Origin: Metopolophium dirhodum
Lineage: Eukaryota; Arthropoda; Insecta; Hemiptera; Aphididae
Length of the DNA stretch: 64,000 nt
Assembly (NCBI RefSeq): GCF_019925205.1
Contig: NC_083562.1
Coordinates: 7,936,001 to 8,000,000 of the forward strand
Direction of reading: 5' to 3'
The notes below the pieces were generated by a model, which was not told where the DNA came from, did no database searches, and was given only the letters and a program-made list of their open reading frames with translations. Of the stretch, positions 33,859 to 46,600 are shown one piece after another. Every line of letters begins with the position of its first letter. Positions within the stretch are counted from its first letter, which is position 1. Position numbers and translations under genes: made by a program.

Positions 33859-35387
33859 CTAACGTGATTTATTTTTATTTATGTATTGTAAAATTTGTTT
33901 TGCTTGGTTCGCACACATAAAGCTTGATACAACTTCTGGTGTTAATAATGATTGAATATATTTTGTGTATGTTGAACGGGATATATGACCTGAAATCATT
34001 ATGAATAAAATATTTTATTCAAGTAGGTAACATTACATTTTAAATAATCAATTTTAACTCTCTTCATCAGCAATCACAATCTCAAATTAATTACTCTAAG
34101 GCACCCATAAAATGTTTATTTTAACCAAAGTGAATTTAAACAGTTATTATTTTGTGCCTAGATTATGATGAATAAATTATTTTTCTGTGTAAAATTTATA
34201 GTTATGATCCAGTAATAAATTCATTAAAAATAAAGATTTGATATTTAATTGAATTAGACAAAAATATGTTATCTCTATCAGAAAATATTTGAAATTAAAT
34301 TAAAGTAGAATAGGTAACTAGTATAATTTTAGTCAACAAAAATAATAAATTAATTATAAAGGTAATTATAATATGTATAATCTTATTTTCTAATATTTCT
34401 GAATTAGTCATAATGAATAATACTGTACATTAAACTGGGAGTTCAATTTTTTCAACCATAATATATTTGATTAAAAAATTATATATTAATATTTATTATA
34501 AATAAGAAATCAGAACTTGATAGTAAAATAAAGGCACAATAGTGCCATTCGGTTAGTGTTCATATCCACTAGTGTACATTGATACAAACAATAAAGATAT
34601 ATTATGTCCACATTTCTACTTTAAAAACTAAATTGCAAAAACAATTTTGAATAGAATTTTCAACAATATAAAATGTACATTCTATTATACTAACCGTGTT
34701 TTTGTTTAAAACTAATCCACAACTGAGAAATATTAGGTTGGCCTAGATTTTTCTTGGCACATTTGAAAATCTAATGAAAAAAACAAGAAAATATATTAAC
34801 ATTATTTTAAGCTCATATCAGATTTAAAATAGTCAACTCACATTAGGCGACTTCAAGATGCTAAAGAAATGCTCTTTTATCGCAACTTGTGTTTCGTCGG
34901 ATATAGCCAATCGATTACTATGTTTACCACGGCCGTCGACTGGTGTATTATGCCCTACTGTCATCTTCACACACAATGTTCTTACCAGCGATGGAGTTGT
35001 GTCGTGCAGGATAACAAATGCGCTTTTGCACACAGTTTGATTCACTCCGTGATGCTTAACTGCGTATTGGAAACATTTTGAAGACTTGATAATTTTGGTG
35101 GCGTTGATCTTGTTTCTGTCGATGGAGATCATCGCGAACAGATAAATGCTCTTTTCAAATTTTTGCAGCAGTGACATATCCGACTTAAAACGTGTCTTAA
35201 ACTCGTCGTCAAACATCAACAGGCATTTGTTTGTACAGCAACTATCTCCAGATTTAGTCTTGGGCGATGGCGAATTGTCGTACTCCGCGTCCGTGTCGTC
35301 CTCTTCCTGATCATCCGAGTCATAGTAATCGAGATTGTTCGCAGTGGCCATTTTCACGTCCGAGGAAATCCTTGCTAGAAGGCGCAT
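33859..35387 (-). CDS. 250-residue protein resembling the N-terminal part of a transposase-like family
   Basis: Three exons in phase: 34842-35387, 34695-34770 and 33859-33989, ending in TAG. Initiation at 35387 (MRLLAR) or 35351 (MATANN) are both possible. After an acidic start (YYDSDDQEEDDTDAEYDN) come a Cys pair (SCCTNKCLL), a helical segment (FKTRFKSDMSLLQKFEKSIY), QTVCKSAFVILHDTTPSLV, and GRGKHSNRLAISDETQVAIKEHF. This order (Cys cluster, CK-x-x-F motif, RG-K/R segment with Asn-Arg) parallels the N-terminal half of the transposase-like gene at 61696-63381. Here the catalytic half is absent and replaced by a short two-exon tail (GHISRSTYTKYIQSLL). The frame is intact, so it may be a domesticated fragment. 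Function unknown. Confidence 0.62.
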
Positions 35388-35827
35388 GATAGATTATATA
35401 TAATTTGTCATGAGGAGGCGAAGAGAAGCAAAACGAGAAGAAAATGACTAAATAAAAAAAATCGACGGACTACTTCACTAATCCAGGGCCGATTTCACCA
35501 ATAATCGCGGTAAACTCACCTTAATCATTGATAACCAGAGATTTTGGATTTCACCATACCCGGTTAAGCGTAACCGCTGCATAATCACGATTAAGAACTA
35601 ACCGCCAAATTTCGGCCGATTAGCGTTATTTACACGATTAAAGAAGTTCCTATTTAATACAATCTATGCATTTATATCTTATGCAATTAAAGAACTTCAA
35701 GTTCAAATAGGTACATTTAATAACGAAATTATAGATCTTAAATATATTTATTATTATCGTTATTATTTACAAAAATGTTTTATGTAATATTATAAATTAT
35801 ATAATATTATTAATAGGTATTTATATA
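35388..35827 (-). other. Upstream region of the 250-residue gene
   Basis: A TATA-like tatatataat sits about 10 bases upstream of the first ATG (35393-35402). From 35487 the sequence cagggccgatttcaccaata looks like a hAT terminus; no right partner was found. The rest is AT-rich. Confidence 0.35.
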
Positions 35828-36294
35828 CAGTCCTGTAAAGTATTTGAGAAAAAGTATTCAAATACTTTTTTAAGTATTGAATAACTTTTAAAAAAATTTT
35901 AAGCATGAAGTATTTTGAATGGTATTATAAAGATTTTTTTTTTGTATTGAATACTTTGGTTTTTTATTTCGAACATTTTATTTTTATTCGAAATATTTGT
36001 TTGGAAAAATATTATTGTCAACTAAAATAATAGAATAATAGTTTAATTTAATTTTCTGTATTTCTGTGTTAGCCGAAGCCCGAACGTTTGTAATAAATAA
36101 TAATGTAATGTAATGAATAAATAATAAATAAAATAAAAATGATTATAAACCTACTGCAGTGTCTATAGACTATATTACGATAATTAAGAACCTAGGTAAT
36201 TTAAAATCAAAAGTATTCCAAATAAAATAAAAGTATTTGTGTAGTATTTGAGTAGTATCTTAAATACTTTTTAAAAGTATGCTTTACAGGACTG
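35828..36294. mobile_element. 467-bp hAT MITE with CAGTCCTGTAAAG ends
   Basis: The ends CAGTCCTGTAAAGTA and CTTTACAGGACTG are inverted repeats. Flanks are an exact 8-bp duplication tttatata (35820-35827 and 36295-36302). Subterminal aagtatt/aatactt words recur at both ends. No coding capacity. Confidence 0.82.
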
Positions 36295-37280
36295 TTTATA
36301 TATTATATTATATTTATTAAATATTAAATATATTTGAACGTCATAAAACTCGTTCAAATTCATTAAAAATATAAACGTCATTGCAGACTGACGTTCACGT
36401 ATCATTCAATAAATATGAACGTAAACGTGCCGTGAACGATGTTCTTTCCAAAAACCGCTTAACAAAATATATTTACCTTACAGTCTTTATAAAGTGACTA
36501 CATAAAACAGCTGCTACTAGCGCTTGATGTCAACACTCAACCATGACATTTAGAACTAATTTTACACCTATTCATATCTTTAATCGGTTAAGTATATTTT
36601 TGTAATACTGACGCTTGGAGCGCCACTGGTTAATTAATGGTAGTCATTTCATTCGGGTATGTGTAAATCACGAATTAAGATATATAATATATAGCTTATT
36701 GCGATACTCGATGGTCGTAATCATACAAAATTAGTTTAGGATTTCGCCACCGTAACCATTTCGGCGCCATAAGTTAATTTGGGAACCTGGAAACTTTCGA
36801 CTTCACAAAAATAATGATAACGGGCTGTCGTTCGGCATCCTGTATATCTTAATTCGTTGTGTAAATCAATCTGAAAGCCGTTTATTATAGGGCGATGTGC
36901 AACCTGTTACCTGTATATCTTTAACCGTGCAATAAACCAACAAGTTAATAGATACAATATAGTATAATGTATATACAAATACCGTATAAGGACTTATACC
37001 ACTATTATTTTATGTTTTTAGAGGGGGCTTATAAAATTCAAATTGTTAAAAGGGCCTACACCACATTTTTTTTTTTAAATTAATATAACATTAAATATAA
37101 ATTTAGTTTAAACAATTTAATAAGAAATTTTAGTTCCATGGAGTCTCATGTTTAATATAATGTATAAATGAATGTTGTATATTAAAAATTGAATATTTGA
37201 TCAGTTTTATTTGTTTCTTGAAAAAATTAAAATTTGGTATACGCCCTTTAAACAAAATACCGTTGATATAAAATAATATA
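36295..37280. other. AT-rich intergenic stretch
   Basis: Nothing coding was recognised. A possible transposon end occurs at 37020-37060 (gagggggcttataaaattca), which may belong to the hAT fragment that follows. Confidence 0.35.
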
Positions 37281-37289
37281 AAATCAAAA

Positions 37290-37490
37290 CTAATTTTCTA
37301 TTAGTAGCTGAAATGTATCATTAATTGTTTTTGTGTCAAGACTAACAGTTACATCTCTATTGATATTCAATAATAATAAATTTGAAAATCGTTCTTGTTT
37401 CATTGTTGTTCTCTGACAAACTTTTAAACGCCACATTGAAGATAATGAACGTCTGCAGGTGGCGCAACTAAAAGGTCTAGTAAAAGCTAC
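37290..37490 (-). pseudogene. C-terminal fragment of a hAT (ZMYM1-like) transposase
   Basis: The minus strand encodes CRRSLSSMWRLKVCQRTTMK, then QERFSNLLLLNINRDVTVSL, ending at a TAG. This matches the hAT dimerisation signature (CERSFS, a spacer, LR-x-T-M-x-x-RL-x-x-LA, and an I-x-x-D tail). Only the last about 60 residues are recognisable. Confidence 0.6.
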
Positions 37491-37499
37491 TTATAGCAA

Positions 37500-38220
37500 T
37501 TTATATACATTTGAGTACACATCTTCAGTACCAGTCCTAACTATACTTGTTTAATATCATCAATATCAACATTTTTAATTTTAAACAGGCAATTTTTGGC
37601 AATAAATATTTTTTTTTTAATTTGAACGAATATAAGGTTTTTTTAATTTGAAAAAAAACAACAAATTCGTCTACAATACACTTATACACAAAACTTCACT
37701 ACCATATTATACACTTATCATATTTGGCCCAACTGTACGAAGCCATAAGTTCTGTATGTAGACAAGTTTAAACAAGTAAAGTCACATAAGTGTGACAATT
37801 ATTTCGTATTATAGGAATTTTTAATCTACCCTATTAAAAAGTTTTGCATTTGTAGATAAATATCTAATAATGAAAAAGTTATTTTTTTAAAAAGTACGAT
37901 TTGGCCGAAATTTTCAAATCCGTTAATATAGGTCCTATCTGTCCGAAACCTTCAAGGATTGAAGCAGATGCGTCCTTATATGTTTTTCCAGTTTGCATAC
38001 GTTTTTTAACTCAATTATTTAGGTGGTAAATTGTGGGTTCTAAATGTGAAATTTTCAAAAACAAAAAATGGCGGGATATTTTGTTTTGAGTTTCTTTCAA
38101 TATTAAGACCGGGATTCGACTTTTTTGTCACTCAAAATGTGATGATCAGATATGGCTTTACTTAATACTTAAACATACAACAGTACGCTATAAAAAGTAA
38201 TTGAATGTGCCTATTTTATA
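37500..38220. other. AT-rich stretch, no recognised gene
   Basis: It probably includes upstream remains of the hAT transposase; no further motif was recognised. Confidence 0.3.
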
Positions 38221-38229
38221 TTCTTTTAC

Positions 38230-38430
38230 AATTAATACCTCTTCAATAGTTTAATAACTTACTTGAATTGCAAGACGAACATGCATTTTCAAACATGTGT
38301 TTAACAGTTGTAAATGGTTATCTGTAATTTTAGGACACACTCTCAATTGACTGTCACAATTTTTTGTCTTGCTCGTGAAGAAGTTCAAAATGTTCCCATT
38401 TTATAAAGCTATCGTTTGGATCGACCTATA
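38230..38430 (-). pseudogene. P-element/THAP9-like transposase fragment
   Basis: The minus strand reads DPNDSFIKWEHFELLHEQDK, a stop, then VCPKITDNHLQLLN and KMHVRLAIQ before a gtaagt donor. The order W-x-x-(F/I)-x-x-L, K-(I/L)-T-x-x-H and KM-x-V-x-LA-x-Q is characteristic of P-element-type transposases. The in-frame stop and isolation make it a relic. Confidence 0.45.
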
Positions 38431-38519
38431 AAACAATTTAAATAAATATATATATTATACAACTATATAATGCATACCTAATTATTTTAAGCGCAAAATA
38501 CTAATTTTCTCTTTTCATT

Positions 38520-40945
38520 TTAGATTCTGAGCGGAGCGATGAATGTATTGATTTTTTATTTTTTTTTTTTTATTTTTGTGTCTGTTATCCCCTTTTAGGA
38601 CAGTAAAAATGCTTGGATTTTCTTCAACAGTATCTTTTCTGATAGGAAAAGTAAAAGTAGTTTTCAAAAACGACGTGAAAAACAAAAGAAAAATTAAGGA
38701 AAAACGTGAATTTTTCAGGGCTTGAAACCGATTGAAAAAATTTCGATTTCGGTTTCGATTTTGGATACCGGTTTCTAATTTTTTCGATTTCGGTTTCAAT
38801 TTTTCAATACCGGTATTACGAAATTTCGGTTTCGGTTTCGATTTTGGATACCGGTTTCTAATTATTTCGATTTCGGTTTCAATTTTTCAATACCGGTATT
38901 ACGAAATTTCGGTTTCGGTTTCAACTTTCCAATACCGGTATTAGGAAATTTCGGTTTCGGTTTCAATTTTTCAATATCGATATTAGGAAATTTTGGTTTT
39001 GATTTCGGTTTTGTATGCTGGTTTCTACATTTTTAAAAACGGATTTAAAGCAGACTATAAGTTATAATTATAAATAGTTTTATTATACTTAAATAGTGAA
39101 ATACTTAATATGATTTTTTAATTTTTGATAAAAATAAGAGCAATATTTCAATAGGAGTGATTTTGTAAAATAGGTTTTATACATCCTTCAACAGTACATT
39201 TGGACTCATTTGTTTCATTATTAAAAGTGAAAAATAAACGGCCAACAGGATTGGTATTCTTTCTACCCATGATTTCTTATGTAATTAATGAAACAACCTG
39301 ATGTAGGTAATAGGTATCTTTATTTATAGTAAATAAATCATTTAGTAAAAATAAAATTGAAAAAGTTTTTGTCGTGGATGGACTCGTAATTATAAAGTTG
39401 CAAGTTGTACATAAAAAAAGTAAACCGATAAGGAACTACACTATAATGAACGACAAACACGCTGACTGCACTACTGCAAACACAGTACGAAAATTTCAAA
39501 ATATTCTATATCGAAATATATATTATATAGGTACACTATACAGTGTATGGGCACTAGGGAAAAATTAAAAATACAGTTATTTTTAATAACTAAATAATTC
39601 TTAAACAATATTATATATTTTAAATTTATTTTTATATTAGTGTTATTATTATTGTATCTGCTCCCCACGGCCTACAGACTGCAGTAGCGGTGATGGTCGT
39701 ACGATCACTCACACAAATTAAAACCTGTGCTATTTTCAGTTTTTCCTGGTATTGTACCTCTATAAATAATTGGTTCTAGCAGTAATTATTTTATGATTTT
39801 CTTATTATTTATATTTTATAGTTTGATTATAATAGTATTGTACTATTCAGTATTTAATAGCTTAATACTATTAAATAACAATCTAATAAATTAATAGACC
39901 CATATACGGGCCGTCATCTGTCAAATGTGCTGCCCAATAAATAATTAATATCTATTATTAATATTATTTATTATTCATTACTATTATAATAAAAGTATAA
40001 AACAACTATAATATCTTTTCAAATAATGAAATGGTTATTAACATTTTAATCATAATCCCATGGGTGTATCAATGCAATTTACGTATTTACGTACATTTTA
40101 AAATAATTTACGTTAATTAAAAAAAAAGCATTATTTAAAATATTAAAATTAAAAAAATTGAGTTATAAGTTATAACAACGGTTTCCAATTTTTTCCGATT
40201 TCGGTTTTGAATTTATATTTAATACCGGTATCCATTTTTTTGCGGTTTCGGTTTTAAATTATAATACCGGTATCCAATTTTTTCCGATTTCGGTTTTGAC
40301 TTTAATACCGGTATCCAATTTTTTTCGGTTTCGGTTTTAGATTATAATACCGGTATCCAATTTTTTTCGGTTTCGTTTTCGATTTTGATTTCGGTTTCGG
40401 TTTTTTAACGGTTTATACCGATTTCTGAAACCGGTTTTGAAATCGGTTTCAAGCCCTGGAATTTTTACGCAAAATCTGTTTTTGGAAAATCGATTTTGGT
40501 TTTTGGTGCAACTTTATAATAAATGACTGTAGGTACATGAAAATTTTGACTGAATGTTTATATTAGCATTTTCCATACACCATAACATTTCCCAAGTATT
40601 TTGATTTATTTTGAGCTGTTTACGGACATTTTCAGTTTCCATCTTTTTTAGTATTTTTTTTCTATAAATATCAATAACATTTTATTTGTTGGGTAAAAAG
40701 CTTGAAAATTTAATAGAAGGCTCTTAGGTTATTGTTTCAAAGGCAGATAAAAAAAATTAAAAATCCTTAGTCACAGTTTTTATTTATAAGCATTTAAAGT
40801 TAAAAAACTTGACAAAATACGGAAAAATCACGAAATGAAAATTATTTTGAGTTGGAAATTCATAAAAGTTTTTCTTTTTCAATCTAAAATTTGAAAATGA
40901 AATACAAGATTCCTTATAGGTTTGTCTACCTTTATCAAAAAAAAA
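38520..40945 (+). repeat. Repeat L fragment split by a hAT element
   Basis: Repeat L modules run from gattctgagcggagcgatga to the aaaaacgtgaattttt site, then resume at gaatttttacgcaaaatctg after the inserted element and continue to about 40945. The uninterrupted versions at 29330 and 32275 show the empty site. Confidence 0.72.
38716..40458. mobile_element. 1743-bp non-autonomous hAT element with CAGGGCTTGAAACCGATT ends
   Basis: It is flanked by an exact 8-bp duplication gaattttt (38708-38715 and 40459-40466). The ends CAGGGCTTGAAACCGATT and AATCGGTTTCAAGCCCTG are perfect inverted repeats. Just inside each end is an array of degenerate repeats rich in ataccggta and ttcggtttcg words (38730-38995 and 40180-40440), oriented as mirror images. 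The central kilobase is AT-rich and non-coding. Related to the 597-bp element at 12250. Confidence 0.85.
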
Positions 40946-42479
40946 AATGATGTGGGATTACCGTGGGACGAAAAGGCGAGAGTCAGTGGACTGCAGCGCG
41001 ACCCTTAACTCTCGGTAATTTTCACCCTGGCGATGTCGCTTCAGCCACGTCCAATAACCACCGCAGTGGAATCGCTGCACAGTTGGAAACATTTTACCAT
41101 AATAGTTTGTGCTGTCCGGCGTATTGTATAGGCAAAATAGGTACATCGTACATTACTGAAGTGTTCAATAATATTGTCCATAATTTATTACGTTTTGACT
41201 CGTTGCAAGTGTAACGCGATAATCATCATCGACATCGTACATTACTCCCTACGTCAAGCATGGCTAATATGCTGAGTGTTAGGAATGGCAAATGTGGTCA
41301 AGACTCAAGCTATATATATTATATACTCCTGCAGGCAGTCGATAGTTATATAGTTCAATAGTTGAGAGTCAATAGTGGCTGCAGTCGATGGGTGACAGAG
41401 ACCTGAAGAGGACCCGCAGACGACCGGCTAAACCGACATTGGATATCACTATATAAGCACCAATGACACACCACGCCACCACGGCCCGATCGGTAACCCT
41501 CGTTTATATTATAAGAATACGATTGTAATAATATTTTGTAGTATTAATAATAATAATATATACATATATAGATGTGGAGTACTTTGCTTCACATAAGGTA
41601 ACCCTGATCCCTATAGTAATAATATTAATATCCCAATCCGAGGTCGAGTCCCTGAGACCTCCTAAATATAAACAGAACGACACCCAAGCGGCAATGAAGC
41701 GTCAGGACAGGTGGAGAGGAGACGTTACACAAGTACCTATATACTCCGTTCACCAAGAGAAAGTGGTCCCACACAATCCAAAACGCGTCAAACCCCCCCC
41801 CCCCCCCAGAACAACCCAAATCTACACTCCTCGGCTCCATTCGTGTATAGGCGAAGTTACCACATTCCCTGTTATACCTTAACGAATGGAGTATAGTTAA
41901 TAGTTATACATGTTTAAGATATACATAATGTACTATGGATATTGCGTACACAATCAAATACTAGAATATCTGAACACGACGAAAAGTTGACGAGACGGCA
42001 AGGGTTAAGTCAATGATAAATGATTAAAATAAAACAAACTGTACCTATAAAAAATCATCACATTTATTACAAAATACTATCGGAGTGTTGAATGAGTTGA
42101 ATGAAGCAAAGAATAGAATAATTTTTATAATTTTTATATAATTTATTACTATTAGTAAAGTTGACGTATATGCATGTTTGTTTAAAACAATACTTAAGAT
42201 TATATACAAAATACAAATATACAATCGTAGAGGATTAACTATTGTAATACAGACACAGCGGTAAGACTATTCATTGAATCAAAACTATATAATATTATAC
42301 ATTTCTCCAAAATTCTCGAATTTGTATTCAATTTTAATTTTTGTCAATTTCATATTTTCATCTATAACTTATAAGTCAGTGAAACTTAATAAGATTTTTG
42401 ATGAATTACATTTTTATGTATCTTTAATATTTTTTACTGCTACTATAACAACTTATGAAGAACATTTTCAAGCTTTTTG
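40946..42479. other. Mixed intergenic segment, possible LTR-like piece
   Basis: The stretch 40960-41220 is CG-richer than its surroundings. Between about 41280 and 41620 there is a TATA-like ctatataagca (41448) followed by CG-rich then A/T-rich sequence, the layout of an LTR. No duplicate LTR, primer-binding site or pol sequence was identified, so this is only a suggestion. The short frames here are Pro-rich because of a C-run at 41793. Confidence 0.3.
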
Positions 42480-43560
42480 ATCCAATAGCAACAATTTTAT
42501 TGGTATTTATAGAAAAAAAAATTTTAAATGTCTATAAATAAGTAACACAAAACAAGTCATAATATTAAAAAAATTTGTATGACGTATAGAAAATTATAAA
42601 ATAAACATTTAGCGAGAACTTCATGTATCTACGGTTTTTTTTTAAAAAGTTATCAAAACCAAAGACGGTTTTGCGAATAAATCTCTGTTTTCCCTTATTT
42701 TTTCATTTTTCCTGATGCGTTTGATAACAATTGTGAATTTTTTACTTTTGACCATTTAAAGTATCAATTAAATTCACTTACCTACCAGAAAAGATACTGC
42801 CAAGTAGAAAATTATAGCATTTTACTGCCTCAATGAGCGATGGCACTCAAAAAAAAAAAAAGTTTATAATAGAAAATACACATTGCATTTGTACGAGAAG
42901 TAAACCCACAGTTCTCAAATGACAAAAATAAAAATATTTTTTTATTTGTGAAACTTATTCCAACAATGTAACAAAGATGATTATGTCTTCAGATTTCTAG
43001 AAGCCAGATCTATACGTATGTTAAGGGTGATGTAAGTAAGAACTGAGAACAACTTTTTTCTCTTTGCTCCCAAATATCCATGTGGATTGGTCACTCTTGT
43101 CTTATACCCCCATTTGGCACTGTGCTCTGTCCCCCATATATTCATTACTCACACCAGCTATTTTCATGGCATTCTATATTATTTTTATAATCTTCTTCAG
43201 TTTTTCTCTCCCTCTTTACTTTTACGTTAATAAAGTCGATAGCAGTTCTCAATGTATTGGAAACGCCTCTTCTCATAACATGAACAAACCATCTCAACAT
43301 GTTTCTGAACTGTAAACAATTAGCAAATGTGAATACAACAAAACATTTGTAATCAGGTAGAAGGTAGAATGGTAGGTAATATTTTGTTAAACCACATTTA
43401 GTTATGAGTAGCACTAGCCTATATTTTGTTTGTTACTTTAGATATTTAGTATTTATTACATGACATCAATATATTAATATAGAAACTTGAATATAATTTC
43501 ATATATTTAGTATGAAATTGGGTACTAAAATAAAAATAAATAGTAGTCTTAAATGTTTAT
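42480..43560. other. Repeat L fragment and AT-rich 3' flank of ALKBH1
   Basis: The first about 360 bp is a fragment of repeat L in reverse orientation (ctataaataagtaac, agttatcaaaaccaaagacg). The rest shows nothing recognisable as a gene. Confidence 0.4.
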
Positions 43561-43568
43561 ATAAATAA

Positions 43569-43574
43569 TTTATT
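43569..43574 (-). terminator. Polyadenylation signal of ALKBH1
   Basis: The plus-strand tttatt reads AATAAA on the minus strand, about 50 bases after the ALKBH1 stop codon, the expected distance for a short 3' UTR. Confidence 0.5.
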
Positions 43575-43623
43575 TGTAGGTATTGTTTACAGTTTGGTAT
43601 ACAGTTAAGTTTAATTATTAGTT

Positions 43624-46600
43624 TCAAACAATATTATTCACTTGTCTAACATTTATATTAATCCTTGTAACTTGCATAAAGCTCTTAAAAGGATCCTCCA
43701 ACTCATTGTTATAGTTAAAATGTTGATCATTTTTAGGTAACAGCACTTTTGGTACACCATGGTAACATAATCGGCTTTCCTTGCTCATAACAATAACATC
43801 CCCCGACCTTAAAAGTATAGCTGATGGCTTGTCATCCAATGAACGTCCTCCAATAAGGAATATGGCACTTAAACCAAAACTGTAAGATACATAGCCACAT
43901 AGATATTATATATTCAGTTAATTTAACAGTGTAGACAATTTTTGTATTTTTTGTTTTAACCTGATTGACAATAGTGGAGCACTTAGATTATACTCGGAGT
44001 GATCTGTATGTCCAGATAGTGTTGATGACGGATGGTAAAAATTTACAATGCCTGCTTCAGCCATAAATTCATCAGGGAATTGTAATAAATTGATGATGGT
44101 TTTACTAAGCTTAAATAAGTCTATTGGAAATTCAGATTTTGCGGTTTCAGAATACACCTGATTTAAAATTGTATGATGAAAATTATTAATCTATTTCACT
44201 TTTGTAAATATTAATGTTTTATAAAAAGTGTTGCTTAGATTTTATTGAGAGGATGTCCCACCCGCATGTGTTTTCTCCGTCTTACACATGAACGATATAG
44301 ACAAAACGCGTTTATGCAGTCTGTGTAGAACTCATGGGCGTAACTAGGATTGAATAGTTACAGGGGCTAGAGTCCTAGAAAACCAAAGTGTAAAATACAC
44401 CGTGAGGGAAAATCCCCTCACACCCCCCTAATCAGCGTCACTGAAACTGTGTAATAGTCACAAAAACTTTGCTAAAATCAAGTATCTATACTGCAAACAC
44501 TCACAACAATTTAATTTGACTTTCTTGTAGACATTTTTTTTTGATAAAGGAAGACTAACTAATTAGCAATCTTGTATTAAATTTTCAAATCTTAGATTTA
44601 AAAAGATCAATTTTTACGAATTTATAACTTAAAATAATTTAAAATAATTTTCGTCATTTTTACGTATTGTGTCAAAATATGAACTTTAAATGCTTATAAA
44701 AAAGAAAATTGTGACTTATGTATTTTAATATTTTTCAACTGCTATTGTAACAATATAATAGGAGCCTTGTATTATGTTTTAACTAACAACATATTATTGA
44801 TACTTATAGAAAAAATTGAAAACTAAAAATGTCTGTAAACAGCTTAAAACAAGTTAAACATTCTGAAAATTGTATCGTGTAAGGAAAATGCTAATACAAT
44901 GCTAAGGTATAAACATTCAGTGAAAATTGTATGTACTTCATTCTACAGCCATTATCAATTTTGTGTAAAAATTACCGTTTTTCTCGGTACTTTTGAAAAC
45001 TACTAAGAATTTGTACTTTTGATCACACAGTACGATGCAACTATTATAACAATATTATAAGAATAGCCAATAAGGGTACATATTTAAATATAATAAAATA
45101 ATATATAATATTATGATGGGCCATAGCCCATGGGGGTGTTATATAAGCTTGAAGCTAATATGCAATAAGCAGATAAGCTATACACAACACGCACATTTCT
45201 TCCACGAAAACTATGACGAATATTACGATAAATTCGTACTTGGTACATCCACGTATATTATATTATTATAATATAATAATCATTACCTATTAATTATTTT
45301 AAATATATTTTTTCTTCCTAAGGATTTGGGTTTTAACTACAAGCCTATAAGGAGGGGCTGAATTAGTTACGCCGATGGTAGAACTCACTAAATTTTGGTG
45401 TTAGGATGAAAACACCTATTACAAAATTAAAATATGATAATATTTCAGAGGGCAAGACGGTGAGTTCTTTTTGAAAAATTTAAACTTCAAAAAGTTAAAA
45501 GACATTTAAAAATGTAAAATTGTTTGCTATTTCTAAATGATATAATGAACATTATATTGGGAATAATGGAAAATTTGCACCATCATGCCCTCAGAAATTT
45601 TGTCACAATTCAATTTTTTAATAATTAATAGGTATTTTTATTCTAGAACCAAAATTGATCGAATTATACTCAGACTGTGTAAACGCGATTTGTCTATGTT
45701 GTACGTGTGTAAGATAGAGACAACACATGCGGGTGTGAGATTCTCTTAAGTCATTTTTTTTAGAAATTTGCTTTTAATTGAAATTTTATGAATTTGCTAA
45801 AAAAAACAATTTATGTATGAGCAAATATAAAAAATATATAAATCTATTTTGAAACAAACTTTTGTATCCCAATTGTGGTGGTATCCAAGGGTGGCCCATC
45901 GTAATGAATCTCTAAGTTTCACATTTCCATTCTTAAAAATTAAAAAATATTATAAGTAACAATAAAATAAAATTCATTCAATTTAAATCTACCTAATCTA
46001 AATGAATAAATAAAATGATTTTTTGAGCTTTATTATTGTGTTGAAAAGACTAAAATAGTAAATAATACCTTTGTTAGCTTTAATATAAATTATCATTGAT
46101 TTTATAATATACTAGATTTTATAGTACCTATATTATAAAATCAATGCTATTATGCATATAAGATTTTAATATTAATCATAATTCATAAATATAATTTACA
46201 GCTAACTTATTTGTTGTAGTCCACCAATCTTCTCCATCACCAATGATATGGTGGGCATCAATATTTAATCGATTTGGCTTCCTTGTATAGTCTACAATGC
46301 ACCGTTTCATCCAATATTTTTGACCAGTTGAAGTAAATGGATTTTTAATAAAAATTAAGCCTAGGTATGTCAAACAATAATACATATAATACTAAAAATT
46401 GATTTCAATATAGATTCTTATATTTTACCAGGTACATTTAAGACATCATAACAATTCCAATCTGATAAATCACTCTTTAAACCAAGATCATCTAGTATTT
46501 CTTTATCATTGTTAAAAAATTCTGATGTTAATTTCTTAGGTTTCTAAAATAAAATAATAATCATAAATACATTTATTTTTTTAAGTTTTTACATTTTAGA

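Larger units (their letters stand above)
44249..45749. mobile_element. GAGGACGCCACACCC-family element in ALKBH1 intron 4, carrying an inserted hAT
   Basis: The left end gaggatgtcccacccgcatg, then tttctccgtcttaca, pairs with the right end tgtaagatagagacaacaca, then tgcgggtgtgagattctc. Without the 1045-bp insertion the element would be about 450 bp, the usual size of the family. Confidence 0.72.

Noticed and set aside
41574..41896. Pro-rich frames around the C-run at 41793
   Set aside because: The Pro run comes from a homopolymer; there is no domain, and overlapping frames are open on both strands.
43145..43414. Overlapping frames on both strands downstream of ALKBH1
   Set aside because: No domain, no splice linkage and no conservation signal visible; probably chance frames in a locally less AT-rich patch.
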